Notes: a model not told the origin generated them from the sequence alone. Counted from the first letter of the stretch, positions 1 through 9,491 are shown. The stretch is DNA of 64,000 nucleotides from Puia dinghuensis (GCF_014642875.1 NZ_BMJC01000004.1:544070-608069), one strand, 5' to 3'. Made by a program: numbers and translations.

Positions 1-144
1 CGCGGCCGAGTTCGATTTCCCGTTGAAAAGATCGAGCAGGCAAATAGGTGACAATTAATCTATTACAGGGGAAGATAAAATTATTTTGAAAACGGCTTAG
101 TAGATAGGTTTCATTTTATTGTCTTTAGAGGGCAGGCCTGCTGT

Positions 145-1242
145 ATGGAGCAACATAACAATCGCATATGGGTATTGATGTCCCGGCGCCTTTCCGGCGA
201 ATCCACCCCTGAGGAGGAAGAGGAATTACAACAATTGCTCCAACGATCTCCCGATAAAGGATACTCATTCGACGTTCTCCAAGGTTATTTTTCGTCCCCG
301 CCTGACAGCGCTTCGGACTCCATCGAAGAGGAAGACCCCGATCTCGAAGCAAGATTTCGCCGCATCATCGACATGCCTGACGGCGATAAGCGTGCACAAC
401 GAAAACGGATCATCCGATTCTCCCCGCGAGGAGCCATCGGTTATGCCGCATCTGTGGCCGCCCTCATCGTGCTGGGCTGGGGCATCTACCGTCTGCTCCC
501 TGAACATAAGATAGCTCTGCCCGCCATAAGGCCCGTTGGCAATGAAGAAGTGCAGGCCAGGCCAGGCGCCCGAACCCGGCTATTGCTTCCCGACGGCACA
601 CAGGTCTGGCTCAACTCCAACAGCAAATTGAAATATACCGGCGATTTTAATATCGGGAGCCGGGAAGTGGGGCTCGAAGGGGAGGCCTGTTTCGACGTGA
701 CAAAGGATATGGAACATCCTTTCATTGTTCACGCATCTACCCTGGATATAAAAGTCCTGGGTACTTCCTTCACGGTAAGATCGTATCCGCAGGATGAGAC
801 CGTAGAGGCGGCCGTGTTGAAAGGGGTCATTGAAGTGAGCAGGAAAGGAAGCCCAAACACAGCTCGTATCATCCTCCGGCCCAATGAAAAGCTGGTACTC
901 AACAAGCTCCCTGCCCCGTCCGTCGCCGCCGCCGGCAAAGCTGCCACTGGCATGGCGATAAGTCACATCCGGCCGGATATTCCCGACAGCGAGAAGGTGG
1001 AAACGAGCTGGATGTATAACCGGCTTGTATTCGACGGGGATAATTTCCGGGAGCTGGCAAACAAAATGGAACGGTGGTACGATGTACATATCATGGTAAA
1101 AGATGCCAGACTCAACCAATATCATTTTGGCGGTGTTTTCGCCAATGAGAGCATCGAGGAAGCCCTGAAAGAACTGCAGCTCACTGCCAACTTCACATAT
1201 AAAATAAATGGAAAGGAGATAGAACTATATGCAAAACAGTAA
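145..1242 (+). CDS. FecR-family anti-sigma factor
   Basis: Inner-membrane anti-sigma factor that would hold an ECF sigma factor and release it when the partner TonB receptor signals. The 365-residue protein has a cytoplasmic acidic N-terminal part, one membrane segment around residues 93-115, a periplasmic FecR domain (about 125-225, with a RPGARTRLLLPDGTQVWLNS stretch) and a C-terminal DUF4974-like domain (about 285-362, SWMYNRLVFDGDNFRELA). It precedes susC and susD on the same strand, the usual cell-surface-signalling order. The sigma factor gene would lie upstream; bases 1-60 are too short to identify it. No clear Shine-Dalgarno is seen before the ATG, which is normal for this phylum. Confidence 0.93.
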   Translation: MEQHNNRIWVLMSRRLSGESTPEEEEELQQLLQRSPDKGYSFDVLQGYFSSPPDSASDSIEEEDPDLEARFRRIIDMPDGDKRAQRKRIIRFSPRGAIGYAASVAALIVLGWGIYRLLPEHKIALPAIRPVGNEEVQARPGARTRLLLPDGTQVWLNSNSKLKYTGDFNIGSREVGLEGEACFDVTKDMEHPFIVHASTLDIKVLGTSFTVRSYPQDETVEAAVLKGVIEVSRKGSPNTARIILRPNEKLVLNKLPAPSVAAAGKAATGMAISHIRPDIPDSEKVETSWMYNRLVFDGDNFRELANKMERWYDVHIMVKDARLNQYHFGGVFANESIEEALKELQLTANFTYKINGKEIELYAKQ

Positions 1243-1283
1243 TACCGGCTGATCAGGCTGATAGCCCATCGCTATAAATAAAA

Positions 1284-1313
1284 AAACGGGAAATGTTAGC
1301 GCATTCCCCGTTT
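1284..1313 (+). terminator. Hairpin between fecR and susC
   Basis: A 12-bp stem with one A-C mismatch (AAACGGGAAATG, loop TTAGCG, CATTCCCCGTTT), preceded by an A run. It lies 40 bp after the fecR stop and about 80 bp before the susC ATG. It may end the sigma/anti-sigma transcript and so separate it from susCD transcription. The U tract is only three bases, so it is a weak terminator. Confidence 0.5.
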
Positions 1314-1390
1314 AAGATTGAAACGGAAACCTTTGACCAACTGGGAGGGCGGTCCGGGTTTCCCATTTGATAATCCTTAATGATAAAAGT

Positions 1391-4300
1391 ATGAAAAATT
1401 CGCAACCCCTCATAGGGAGGGGTAGGTTACGATTGCTCTTTAAAATGGTTGTGATTATGAAGCTGACGATGCTGTTCCTCTTATTTGGACTCCTCCAGGC
1501 AGAGGCGAATGTCAATGCCCAGGGTTCCATCACCCTCAACGCACAGCAGACCGAGATCGCTAAAGTGTTGAACAAGATCGAAAAGAAAGGTGAATTCCGC
1601 TTTCTCTATAACTATGACCTATCCTCTCTTCGGACAAAAGTCACGGTAGACTGGCAGAATACCCCCATCAACGAGGCCCTGAGCCGCCTTTTCAAAAACA
1701 CCGATCTCACCTTCAAGGTGCTGACTAACAATTTGATAGTAGTGTTGTCCAACAAGCTGCAACGTCTGCCTATCCGTATTACAGGCACCGTCACAGGGGA
1801 CAACAACGAGCCGCTTTCCGGGGTATCCGTCCAGATAAGAGGGTCATCCGCCGGCACTTCCACCAATAATAAAGGGGAGTATACCCTTACGGTGGAAGAC
1901 AGCGCCACGCTTATCTTCTCCTACATCGGCTATACGACAAAAGAAGTAGCCGTTGGCGGCCAGAATGTCGTCAACGCTCAGCTGACCACCAGCAGCAAAG
2001 CGCTCGATCAGGTCGTCGTCATCGGCTATGGCTCCCAGCGCAAGGCCGATATCACCTCCGCCGTATCTACCATCAGCGTAAAGGATGTCAGCTCCCGGCC
2101 GGTAATCTCTACGTCTGAGGTATTGGCCGGTAAGGCTCCCGGCGTCCAGGTCTTCCAACCTTCCGGCGCACCGGGTTCCGACTTTAGCGTCCGCATCCGC
2201 GGCATCGCCTCGCCAAATGGCGCCGAACCGATCTATGTCATCGACGGAGTAGTAGCCGGGGATACCAAGAGCCTCGACCCCAACACCATCGAATCCATCA
2301 GCGTATTGAAGGATGCAGCCGCAGCCGGCATCTATGGCGCAGCGGGCAGCACCAACGGCGTCGTGCTCATCACGACAAAACAGGGGTCCAAGGGGAAGAC
2401 CAGGACTGACATCAATGCCTATACGGGTATCCAGCAGATAACAAAAAAGCTCGATGTCCTCAACAACCAGCAATACCTGTCCCTCCTCCAGGATGAGTAC
2501 ACCAACGCCCATAAGTCTGTGCCGACACTGCCAAACAACTTCACTGCAAACAACAACTGGCAGGACCTCATTTATCACACGGCAGTGCAAACCGGCGCCA
2601 ATGCAACTTTCTCCGGTGGATCACAAAAAGGCACCTGGCTGCTGGGTCTTGGCTATCTCAACCAGGATGGGATCGTTCACACTTCCAATTTCAAGCGTTA
2701 TTCCATCAACTTCAAGCTCGAACAGAACATGAACGACTGGTTGAGCGTGGGTTCGCACATCAGCTACAACCGCAGCTATACCACTACCATTCCCGATGGC
2801 ACAAGCGCCCAACACGGTGGTACCATCCTTGCTGCATTGACGACACCCCCCATTGTCCCCGTAATCGACGCCAAGGGAGTGTACGGTTCCAATTTTGACG
2901 GGACTGCTAACCCGGTCGGCAACATTTACGATCAGAACAATTCTACGGCGGCAAACAACCTCCTGGGCGATGTCCATGTAGAGATCAAGCTGCCGTTCAA
3001 CATTAAATATCGTTCGTCTGCCGGCCTGTCCCTCGAACAATACAACTACAACTACTTCCTCAACCCATTCAACAATGCTTATGGCATTTCGATCCAGGGT
3101 TTGGCGACCAATACCAGCCAGGAAGTGCTCCGCTACACGCTTGACAATACCCTCACCTGGAACAGATCGTTTGGTGACCACAACTTCAATGTCGTCGTCG
3201 GTACGGAAACCATCAATGAGAAATATTACAACAACAGTCAATCCGGTCGTGGATTTGCAACGGCTGCCGTTCCCACCCTCAATGCCGCTTCCTCCAATCA
3301 ATCCGTATACAGCTATCAGACGGACTGGGCGGTGCTGTCTTACTTCGGGAGGGTGAACTATTCCTACAAGGATAAATATCTCTTCACCGGCTCTCTCCGC
3401 GCGGATGGGTCTTCCCGGGTGGGGATCAACAATCAGTATGGCTATTTCCCCGCCTTCTCCGGCGGCTGGCGGGTCTCCAAAGAGGACTTCATGGATAATA
3501 TCCACTTTATTGAAGACCTGAAGGTCCGTGCGGGTTGGGGTGAGACAGGTAACCTGCCACCGGCGGGGGTCACCGTCTATCCTTCTTATACTTCTCTCAA
3601 CCCGGGCGCGCCGTACATCTTTGGCGGCAATCCTACCCCGGGTGTCATCCTTGCCAATCCCATCGGCAACTCCGGCCTGAAATGGGAAGCCGGTCAGCAA
3701 TTGAATATAGGCTTCGACCTCGCCGTGTTGAAGGGCCGGGTAAGTCTTTCCGCCGATTATTATAACAAGAAAACAAAAAACCTCATCTTCACCGAGACCC
3801 TGCCCGCGACCAATGGGAATGACGACGGTCAGCAGCTGATCAACCTTCCCGGGTATGATCAGAACAGGGGTTTTGAATTTTCGCTGACAGGCGTCATCGT
3901 TAAGACCCATGACTTTGACTGGACGGCCACCGTGAACACTTCCTTCAACAAGAATCGCATCTATGGGCTTGACTCCGCCTCCACTTTCTATTATGGCGGT
4001 ATCGAATTCGGCGGCGGCGGAACGAATCAGTATGTCTCCGTCGTAAAGAATGGCCTGCCCCTGGGCGCCTTCTATGGCTACAAGGCCCTTGGCGTAGACC
4101 CGGCCACCGGCTATGAGAAATTTGCCGATCTCAACCACGACGGTGTCATCGATCCTAATCACGACCGTACCTATCTGGGCAGCGGCCTGCCGACCTTCAT
4201 CTACAGTTTTGTCAATAACCTCACGTATAAGAACTTCGGACTCGATCTCCTCTTCGACGGAGTTGGCGGCAATAAGATCTTCGACGCCTCCGCCATCGAA

Positions 4301-4690
4301 ACCCAGGGTATGTCCAGCCCCAACAACGCTACTACCGAAGTGTTGCGCCGCTGGAGGAAACCCGGTGATATCACTGATGTTCCCCTCGCCCAATTCGGTG
4401 ACTCGGCAGCCAATTCCCGCATCTCTTCCCGGTTTATCCAGAACGGGGCCTTCTTCCGGCTGAAATCTGCTACGCTCAGCTACCACCTCAGCACCGAAGG
4501 GCTGAAACATGCCGGTATCTATGGAATGCGCTTCTATGTGACGGGTCAGAATCTCTTTACGATCACTGGCTACAAAGGATATAATCCCGAGGTCAATCAG
4601 GCGGGCACCAGCTCTACGGCATTGGGCATCGACTACGGTACTTATCCCCAGTCGAGGATCTATACTGTCGGCGTAAACCTGGAACTCTAA
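1391..4690 (+). CDS. SusC/RagA-family TonB-linked outer membrane protein with STN domain
   Basis: TonB-dependent outer-membrane channel that imports an oligosaccharide or peptide ligand together with its SusD lid. From ATG 1391 it has 1099 residues: signal region to about residue 44 (ends NVNAQ), a secretin/TonB N-terminal (STN) signalling domain (about 48-115), a carboxypeptidase-regulatory-like domain (about 127-205, TGTVTGDNNEPLSGVSV), a plug (starting QVVVIGYGSQRKADITSA) and a beta-barrel ending in VGVNLEL. The STN domain means it is a transducer that talks to the upstream FecR protein. A TTG at 1367 is in frame, but ATG 1391 gives a normal start. The substrate cannot be read from sequence; no glycosidase is adjacent. 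Confidence 0.95.
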   Translation: MKNSQPLIGRGRLRLLFKMVVIMKLTMLFLLFGLLQAEANVNAQGSITLNAQQTEIAKVLNKIEKKGEFRFLYNYDLSSLRTKVTVDWQNTPINEALSRLFKNTDLTFKVLTNNLIVVLSNKLQRLPIRITGTVTGDNNEPLSGVSVQIRGSSAGTSTNNKGEYTLTVEDSATLIFSYIGYTTKEVAVGGQNVVNAQLTTSSKALDQVVVIGYGSQRKADITSAVSTISVKDVSSRPVISTSEVLAGKAPGVQVFQPSGAPGSDFSVRIRGIASPNGAEPIYVIDGVVAGDTKSLDPNTIESISVLKDAAAAGIYGAAGSTNGVVLITTKQGSKGKTRTDINAYTGIQQITKKLDVLNNQQYLSLLQDEYTNAHKSVPTLPNNFTANNNWQDLIYHTAVQTGANATFSGGSQKGTWLLGLGYLNQDGIVHTSNFKRYSINFKLEQNMNDWLSVGSHISYNRSYTTTIPDGTSAQHGGTILAALTTPPIVPVIDAKGVYGSNFDGTANPVGNIYDQNNSTAANNLLGDVHVEIKLPFNIKYRSSAGLSLEQYNYNYFLNPFNNAYGISIQGLATNTSQEVLRYTLDNTLTWNRSFGDHNFNVVVGTETINEKYYNNSQSGRGFATAAVPTLNAASSNQSVYSYQTDWAVLSYFGRVNYSYKDKYLFTGSLRADGSSRVGINNQYGYFPAFSGGWRVSKEDFMDNIHFIEDLKVRAGWGETGNLPPAGVTVYPSYTSLNPGAPYIFGGNPTPGVILANPIGNSGLKWEAGQQLNIGFDLAVLKGRVSLSADYYNKKTKNLIFTETLPATNGNDDGQQLINLPGYDQNRGFEFSLTGVIVKTHDFDWTATVNTSFNKNRIYGLDSASTFYYGGIEFGGGGTNQYVSVVKNGLPLGAFYGYKALGVDPATGYEKFADLNHDGVIDPNHDRTYLGSGLPTFIYSFVNNLTYKNFGLDLLFDGVGGNKIFDASAIETQGMSSPNNATTEVLRRWRKPGDITDVPLAQFGDSAANSRISSRFIQNGAFFRLKSATLSYHLSTEGLKHAGIYGMRFYVTGQNLFTITGYKGYNPEVNQAGTSSTALGIDYGTYPQSRIYTVGVNLEL

Positions 4691-4707
4691 CAAAAAAACG
4701 GATCATC

Positions 4708-6171
4708 ATGCGACACAACAATAAATCGTTTGTATTTATCATCACTATAGCAGGGCTTTTGGGGACAGCCTGTCAAAAGACCATCGATAAGACCCCGATC
4801 TCCAGCCTTACCACTTCGAATTACTGGAAGACGGCAACAGATGCTGAATCAGGGCTCACGGGGGCGTATAACAGCCTCTACCAGCAGTTCTATATCTGGG
4901 ATTATATGACCAATGGCGACGTGCAGGCCGATAACTGTTATGCCGGCGGCAACAACCCCGATAATTTCGCGATCGACAACTTTACCCTGAACGCCCTCAA
5001 CGGTAATGTCACGCGCGACTGGCAGGGTCTGTATGAAGGAGTCGCCAACGCGAATGCCGTGATCCAGAACGTGCCTGCCATCAACGACGTTGCCTGGCAG
5101 GGCAATACCCGCAAGCAGCAGATCATTGGCGAGGCAAAATTTCTCCGGGCGCTGCATTATTTCTACCTGGTTACCACCTGGGGTGATGTCCCGCTCGTGG
5201 TGGAGAATGTTACCTCTGGCGCAGGCCTGTATCCGGCCCGTACACCGGCTGCCGCTGTCTGGGAACAGATAGAACACGACCTCATCTCCGCAGATTCTTC
5301 CCTGCTCCCTGCTTCCGGCAGCAATCCCAATAACGGCCGGGCTACTCAGGGTGCGGCCGACGCACTGCTCGCCAAGGCCTATGCGCAACAGGGCAAGTAC
5401 GACTCCTCCCTGGTCTGGTGCAACAAGGTAATGGCTAATAGCTACTATTCCCTGTTGCCAGGCTATGCGCAGCTCTTCGACGGCAATCACAAGAATACGG
5501 TCGAATCCATTTTCGAGATCCAGCATGGTACGGTCAGCGGCACAACCAACTATGGTCCTGAACTGCTGTTACCCTATTCACTCACCGGTGACACCTGGGC
5601 GAAGTTCAATGAACCGACCAACGATCTCATCCAGGCCTACCAGGCGGAGAACGACATGGTCCGGCTAAACGCCTCTGTATACTGGAGCAAGCCCGGGGAT
5701 AGCAGCGGCGCCATCCCGCCTCCTTATACCAAATTGCCGGTGCCATACGCCTATAAATGGAAAGATCCCGGTGGCTTTAACAGCCCGGATAATGAGATTG
5801 TCCTCCGCCTGGCGGACATCATCCTGTTGAAGGCCGAAGCCCTGAACCAGACCGGTCAAACGGCGCAGGCAATTCCGCTGATCAACCAGATCAGGGCCCG
5901 CGTTGGTCTGCCCAATACCACCGCCGTCAGCCAGACGGATGTAGCCACCGCCATCCTGAAGGAAAGAAGGCTCGAGCTGGCCCTGGAAGGCTGGCGTTGG
6001 ACCGACCTGCTTCGCGCCGGAGTACAGTATACCATCAACCTGATGAACAGCCGGGTCGATCCCAGCGGCAAACCCCTCAACTATGGGCTGACGACAAACA
6101 AGCTCCTGTGGCCGGTGCCGCAGGCTGAGCGTGATCTTGACGCCAACCTGGGACAGAACCCCGGCTACTAA
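4708..6171 (+). CDS. SusD/RagB-family nutrient-binding lipoprotein
   Basis: Surface lipoprotein that captures the ligand and caps the SusC channel encoded 17 bp upstream. The 487-residue protein has a lipoprotein signal ending LLGTAC with Cys22, TPR-like helical repeats (NAVIQNVPAI, GEAKFLRALHYFYLV, an AYAQQGKYDSSL segment) and the C-terminal SusD signature (ERRLELALEGWRWTDLLRAG, then LLWPVPQAERDLDANLGQNPGY). Typical length for the family. Cotranscription with susC is very likely. Confidence 0.96.
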   Translation: MRHNNKSFVFIITIAGLLGTACQKTIDKTPISSLTTSNYWKTATDAESGLTGAYNSLYQQFYIWDYMTNGDVQADNCYAGGNNPDNFAIDNFTLNALNGNVTRDWQGLYEGVANANAVIQNVPAINDVAWQGNTRKQQIIGEAKFLRALHYFYLVTTWGDVPLVVENVTSGAGLYPARTPAAAVWEQIEHDLISADSSLLPASGSNPNNGRATQGAADALLAKAYAQQGKYDSSLVWCNKVMANSYYSLLPGYAQLFDGNHKNTVESIFEIQHGTVSGTTNYGPELLLPYSLTGDTWAKFNEPTNDLIQAYQAENDMVRLNASVYWSKPGDSSGAIPPPYTKLPVPYAYKWKDPGGFNSPDNEIVLRLADIILLKAEALNQTGQTAQAIPLINQIRARVGLPNTTAVSQTDVATAILKERRLELALEGWRWTDLLRAGVQYTINLMNSRVDPSGKPLNYGLTTNKLLWPVPQAERDLDANLGQNPGY

Positions 6172-6196
6172 TCTTATTTATAGTGCAACTGATCAG

Positions 6197-6222
6197 GCCC
6201 TGGTGAATAGCCGGGGCTTTTT
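6197..6222 (+). terminator. Intrinsic terminator after susD
   Basis: Stem GCCCTGG / CCGGGGC (7 bp, one G-U) with a 7-nt loop TGAATAG followed by TTTTT. It sits 25 bp after the susD stop and ends the susCD transcript before the next gene. Confidence 0.8.
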
Positions 6223-6256
6223 ATTAGTACCTTGTAAGAATTTAATTCCATTCGCT

Positions 6257-6856
6257 ATGCCCTTTCTTGCCAGGGTCAGGAATATCATCTTCTCGCCGGT
6301 GGCTGAATGGCAGGTCATCGCGAAAGAAAAAAGGACGATGAAGCGCTTGCTGGGGCGTTATGTGATCCCCATGGCGCTGATCCCTGCCGTTGCAAGTTTT
6401 ATCGGTTATGGCCTTGTCGGCGCCAACGGCATCCTTTTCCGGATAAGCGGGGTTTATTGGGGAATCTCCATGGCGACAAATAGCTTTATCACCTCTTTGG
6501 TCGTTTATCTTCTCGGAACCCTGCTGGTAGACATCATCGCACCCGCCTTTGGTGCGCCAAGGGATCTCGGCCGGTCGGCGCAATTAGTGGCTTATTCGTA
6601 TACCCCGGCCTGGCTGGCCGGTATCTTTTATGCGCTGCCGGGATTGCAAGCGGGTGTGGCATTGGGGCTTTATAGCGTATACCTGTTTTATACCGGTGTT
6701 CCCCAGCTGAAGAAGACACCCGAGGACCAGCGCGTCGCCTATACGATCGTCAGCGCCATCCTGCTTATCATCATCCGCTTCCTGGTGGGGCTGCTTCTTT
6801 CCGATCTCATCTACTCCCTTGCTGCGGAGCGGTTTATTTGGAGTCAAAGTCAATGA
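6257..6856 (+). CDS. YIP1-family integral membrane protein
   Basis: Polytopic membrane protein of the Yip1 type, 199 residues, with about five hydrophobic segments. The N-terminus IIFSPVAEWQVIAKEK is typical of bacterial YIP1 proteins (a W followed by a charged stretch before the first membrane helix). The in-frame ORF begins at 6131, but that extension overlaps susD and the terminator, so ATG 6257 is preferred. Its 3' end overlaps the convergent reductase gene by 23 bp. Bacterial members have no firmly established function. Confidence 0.8.
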   Translation: MPFLARVRNIIFSPVAEWQVIAKEKRTMKRLLGRYVIPMALIPAVASFIGYGLVGANGILFRISGVYWGISMATNSFITSLVVYLLGTLLVDIIAPAFGAPRDLGRSAQLVAYSYTPAWLAGIFYALPGLQAGVALGLYSVYLFYTGVPQLKKTPEDQRVAYTIVSAILLIIIRFLVGLLLSDLIYSLAAERFIWSQSQ

Positions 6857-7928
6857 CCACGGTTGAAGTCCGGGGGTGGGACTGGCAGGTGAGGACATAT
6901 CCTGCCTGCAATTCATCGGCTTCCAATGCATAGTTTACATCCATCTCCACCTCTCCTTCGATCAATTTAGCCCGGCAGGTGCAACAGACCCCGCCTTTAC
7001 AGGCAAAAGGCAGATCGACTCCCTCCATCAGGGCTGCATTCAGCACCGAGTCGCCGTCATAAGATAGGGGAAATGAATGACTGACGCCATCCAGCCGGAC
7101 GGTTACCTGGCTGACGGCAGCTGTAGACTCCCAGGCTTCGGGCTTGCTCTGCCCTTTGGGGCCGCTGGCGCCTTTAGCATCGCTGTCCACGGAATGAAAG
7201 AGCTCAAAATGGATCTTCCTATTGTCGACGCCCTGTTGTTGCAGCCAGTCTCTTACGGTGAAGATCATTTCCTGTGGGCCGCAGAGAAATACCTCATCCA
7301 TCATGGAAAGGTCGATGAGCCTGGGGCATAGTTCCGCGCATTTCGACACGTTGATCCGGCCCTGGTTCAGTGGAACATCCATCTGTTCGCGGCTCAGGAT
7401 GTGATGCAGCGCCAGCCGCTGCATATTGCGGTCTTTCAGGGCCTCCAGCTCCTCCCTGAAAATGATGGAAGAGCGATTGCGGTTGCCGTATACCAGCGTA
7501 AAGTGACTTTGCGGCTCTACTGCCAGGGTCGTCTTTACCAGCGAGATCACCGGGGTAATACCGCTGCCCGCGGCAAAGGCCAGGTAGTGCTTCTGGTTTT
7601 CCGCCCGCAATTCGGTGTAGAATTTTCCCGTCGGTGGCAGCACTTCGAGCTCCTGGCCTGTTTGTAATTGTTCATTAGCGAACGTGGAAAAGACCCCGCC
7701 CGCAACCTGTTTGACCGCGATGCGCAGCTCATCATCCAGCGGGCTGCTGCAGATGGAATAGCTCCGCCGTACTTCTGTCCCCGCCATCCACATCCGGACG
7801 GTGATATTCTGTCCCTGGTGATAACGGAATGCTTCCCGCAGGTGCGGCGGGATTGTAAAAGCGACCGATACGCAATCGGCCGTTTCCCGGCGGATATCTT
7901 CGACTATCAGTTTTTGGAAAAAGCTCAT
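6834..7928 (-). CDS. PaaE-like 2Fe-2S/FAD oxidoreductase
   Basis: Electron-transfer flavoprotein passing electrons from NAD(P)H via FAD to a plant-type 2Fe-2S centre. The 364 residues hold an FAD-binding barrel (RSYSICSS at about 55-62), an NAD-binding domain (AAGSGITPVISL) and a C-terminal ferredoxin domain with the cluster cysteines in CKGGVCCTC. This order and length match PaaE, the reductase of phenylacetyl-CoA epoxidase. None of the other paa genes is present nearby, so it may serve another oxygenase or desaturase. Start codon overlaps the tetR stop by ATGA, so the two are translationally coupled. Confidence 0.85.
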   Translation of the reverse strand: MSFFQKLIVEDIRRETADCVSVAFTIPPHLREAFRYHQGQNITVRMWMAGTEVRRSYSICSSPLDDELRIAVKQVAGGVFSTFANEQLQTGQELEVLPPTGKFYTELRAENQKHYLAFAAGSGITPVISLVKTTLAVEPQSHFTLVYGNRNRSSIIFREELEALKDRNMQRLALHHILSREQMDVPLNQGRINVSKCAELCPRLIDLSMMDEVFLCGPQEMIFTVRDWLQQQGVDNRKIHFELFHSVDSDAKGASGPKGQSKPEAWESTAAVSQVTVRLDGVSHSFPLSYDGDSVLNAALMEGVDLPFACKGGVCCTCRAKLIEGEVEMDVNYALEADELQAGYVLTCQSHPRTSTVVIDFDSK

Positions 7929-8515
7929 TTCTTCAATCCTTCTATAAGGTATTTGACCATATTCGATTCAAGGGTCTCGGCATTGGTGCTTTTTCGGCTC
8001 CGTTGCCAGCTGTCGATACCACTGATGGCCGAAAGGATCACCAGGACGGCCGTATAAGGGTCGATAGCCTTCATCTCCCCCTTGGCGATGCCGGTTTCGA
8101 TGATGTCACTCAGGCGCTTGCGGTAATTGCGCCGCTGGTTGAGGAAGTTGGAGAGATAGGGCTCCGGCAGGTGACGCCATTCGTGGTCGGCGATGTATAC
8201 ATATTCATACTGATCCAGCATCATCCGGATATGCAGCCGGATGATCGTCTCCATCTTTTTCAGGGTGGGCTGCAGGCTGGCTTCTACTACTTCCAGGTTG
8301 CTGATGAATTCGTTGGCAACCTTGAAACAGATGGTCTGGAGGATCTCCGATTTCGACTGGATATGGTTATACAGGCTGGCGGCTTCCACCCCTACATGTT
8401 CGGCCAGGTCCCGCATGGATGCGGCGCCAAACCCCTTTTCCCTGAACAGCCGGGAGGCCTTTTCGATGATCACCTCCTTTTTGGTGCTGTTCCTGCGACT
8501 TTGAATTTTAGCCAT
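7925..8515 (-). CDS. TetR-family transcriptional regulator
   Basis: DNA-binding repressor of the TetR type, 196 residues from ATG 8515. The N-terminal helix-turn-helix reads KEVIIEKASRLFREKGFGAASMRDLAEHVGVEAASLYNH in pieces (residues about 12-50), followed by an all-helical ligand domain. It is the first gene of a two-gene operon with the PaaE-like reductase (ATGA overlap), so it probably controls that gene and itself. A GTG 12 bp upstream is in frame but lies inside the putative -7 element, so it is not used. A palindromic candidate operator sits just upstream. Confidence 0.9.
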   Translation of the reverse strand: MAKIQSRRNSTKKEVIIEKASRLFREKGFGAASMRDLAEHVGVEAASLYNHIQSKSEILQTICFKVANEFISNLEVVEASLQPTLKKMETIIRLHIRMMLDQYEYVYIADHEWRHLPEPYLSNFLNQRRNYRKRLSDIIETGIAKGEMKAIDPYTAVLVILSAISGIDSWQRSRKSTNAETLESNMVKYLIEGLKK

Positions 8516-8526
8516 AAAAATTACCA

Positions 8527-8559
8527 CAAATATAATAAAAAGAGCTAACGACTGTTAGC
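8527..8559 (-). promoter_or_regulatory. tetR promoter with palindromic operator
   Basis: On the minus strand TATATTTG (8534 to 8527) matches the Bacteroidota -7 consensus TAnnTTTG, 11 bp before the tetR ATG. A perfect inverted repeat GCTAAC-GACT-GTTAGC (8544-8559) lies where the -33 region would be, the expected place for an autorepressor site. The insertion element begins 10 bp beyond it, leaving the palindrome intact. Confidence 0.6.
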
Positions 8560-8561
8560 CA

Positions 8562-8569
8562 ATAATGTT
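8562..8569. repeat. 8-bp target site duplication, left copy
   Basis: ATAATGTT directly abuts the left inverted repeat and is repeated exactly at 12079-12086 after the right inverted repeat. Eight bp is the duplication length known for IS1595-family elements. Confidence 0.93.
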
Positions 8570-8603
8570 GGCAACTATCACTATTTAGGGACAAAAAAAA
8601 TTA
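8570..8603 (+). repeat. Left terminal inverted repeat
   Basis: Begins GGCAACTATCACTATTTAGG and continues GACAA; it matches the reverse complement of 12045-12078 at 33 of 34 positions. It covers the last codon of the passenger membrane-protein gene. Confidence 0.93.
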
Positions 8604-9491
8604 TGGCTTTGGCGAGAAGTCACCCAATAGTTCCCCTAAGTTCCGCACGGTATCGCTGATTTTTTGGTTATCGTTCTCCCAAATCTGAAACTGTTTTCTT
8701 TGTCCCGCTAATAATTCTACTCTGAAATGATACCTGAGTTCATGCCTAGTAACAAGGCTTACGTAAAGAATATCTCCATAAAAAAAGACATGGTAAACGC
8801 CAGATTCAATAAAATGAAACTCATTTTCTGTAATATAATTATCAGCCGTCCAAGTATCCGAATATGGACTTTCTTTTATAGCATATTGCTCTATGCGCGG
8901 GTAGTTTTCTATTTTCTTCTGCGATTTATAGAGCATCCAAGGACTGAGATGGGCACTATCCGGCTGCATAATCTCAATTCCGATTTTCCCCATCACAATT
9001 TTAGCGGGCTGGCTAACAAGATTGTCGATTGTATAATTAACAAGGGGCGGTCTGTTGGGACGAAGACTGTCCCGCACACTGGCAATTTGCAAATAAGGCT
9101 GATTCGCACTTTCAAATTGTTTTTGACTTACGAGAAGCGCGTCTTGCGTAATTTTAAGCGATCGGTAACCAAACCATATAGAAATTCCAGTGATCCCGAC
9201 AAGAATACTATTAATCACTATCCCATACATCGTTTGTCGGTGGTTTCTGTTCCATTGCTCTATGTTCTTCCTGGATTCGCGTCCGTCAGCTTGATTTTTT
9301 TGTGTGCTGCTATCGCTGGTGGGGGCTTCTACCTTTGGTTCGACAGGATGTTGCTGTCCTTCGGCATCCCCTTGATGAACGGGGACTGGCGGGGGATTAA
9401 TTGGCGGAGTTTTCTTATCTCCTTCTTGTGGTTTTTGGTCGGTCATGCGGGACTGTTTGGGGTGTATAAACTTATGGAAAATATTTAACAT
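8601..9491 (-). CDS. Passenger single-pass membrane protein, function unknown
   Basis: Not recognised. The 296-residue protein has a Pro/Gln/Glu-rich, probably disordered N-terminal region (about 17-75), one membrane helix (about 88-110, MYGIVINSILVGITGISIWF), a short coiled segment (LKITQDALLVSQKQFESANQ) and a mixed domain of about 170 residues rich in aromatic residues. Its stop lies 31 bp from the left end of the insertion element, so it is cargo. It is divergent from the transposase and may share its control region. A start at Met16 is also possible. Confidence 0.65.
   Translation of the reverse strand: MLNIFHKFIHPKQSRMTDQKPQEGDKKTPPINPPPVPVHQGDAEGQQHPVEPKVEAPTSDSSTQKNQADGRESRKNIEQWNRNHRQTMYGIVINSILVGITGISIWFGYRSLKITQDALLVSQKQFESANQPYLQIASVRDSLRPNRPPLVNYTIDNLVSQPAKIVMGKIGIEIMQPDSAHLSPWMLYKSQKKIENYPRIEQYAIKESPYSDTWTADNYITENEFHFIESGVYHVFFYGDILYVSLVTRHELRYHFRVELLAGQRKQFQIWENDNQKISDTVRNLGELLGDFSPKP

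Noticed and set aside
1-60. Possible end of an ECF sigma factor gene
   Set aside because: Two frames are open to stops at 51 and 58, and neither short tail can be identified.
2621-4693. 690-codon open frame antisense to susC
   Set aside because: It is the reverse frame of a clear SusC barrel; the translation has no domain and the frame is open because of codon bias.
6131-6256. Upstream extension of the YIP1 gene
   Set aside because: It overlaps the susD end and would be translated through the intrinsic terminator; ATG 6257 gives the family N-terminus.
8558-8572. Inverted repeat GCCAA...TTGGC next to tetR
   Set aside because: Its right half is the first bases of the insertion element, so the symmetry was created by the insertion and is not a native operator.
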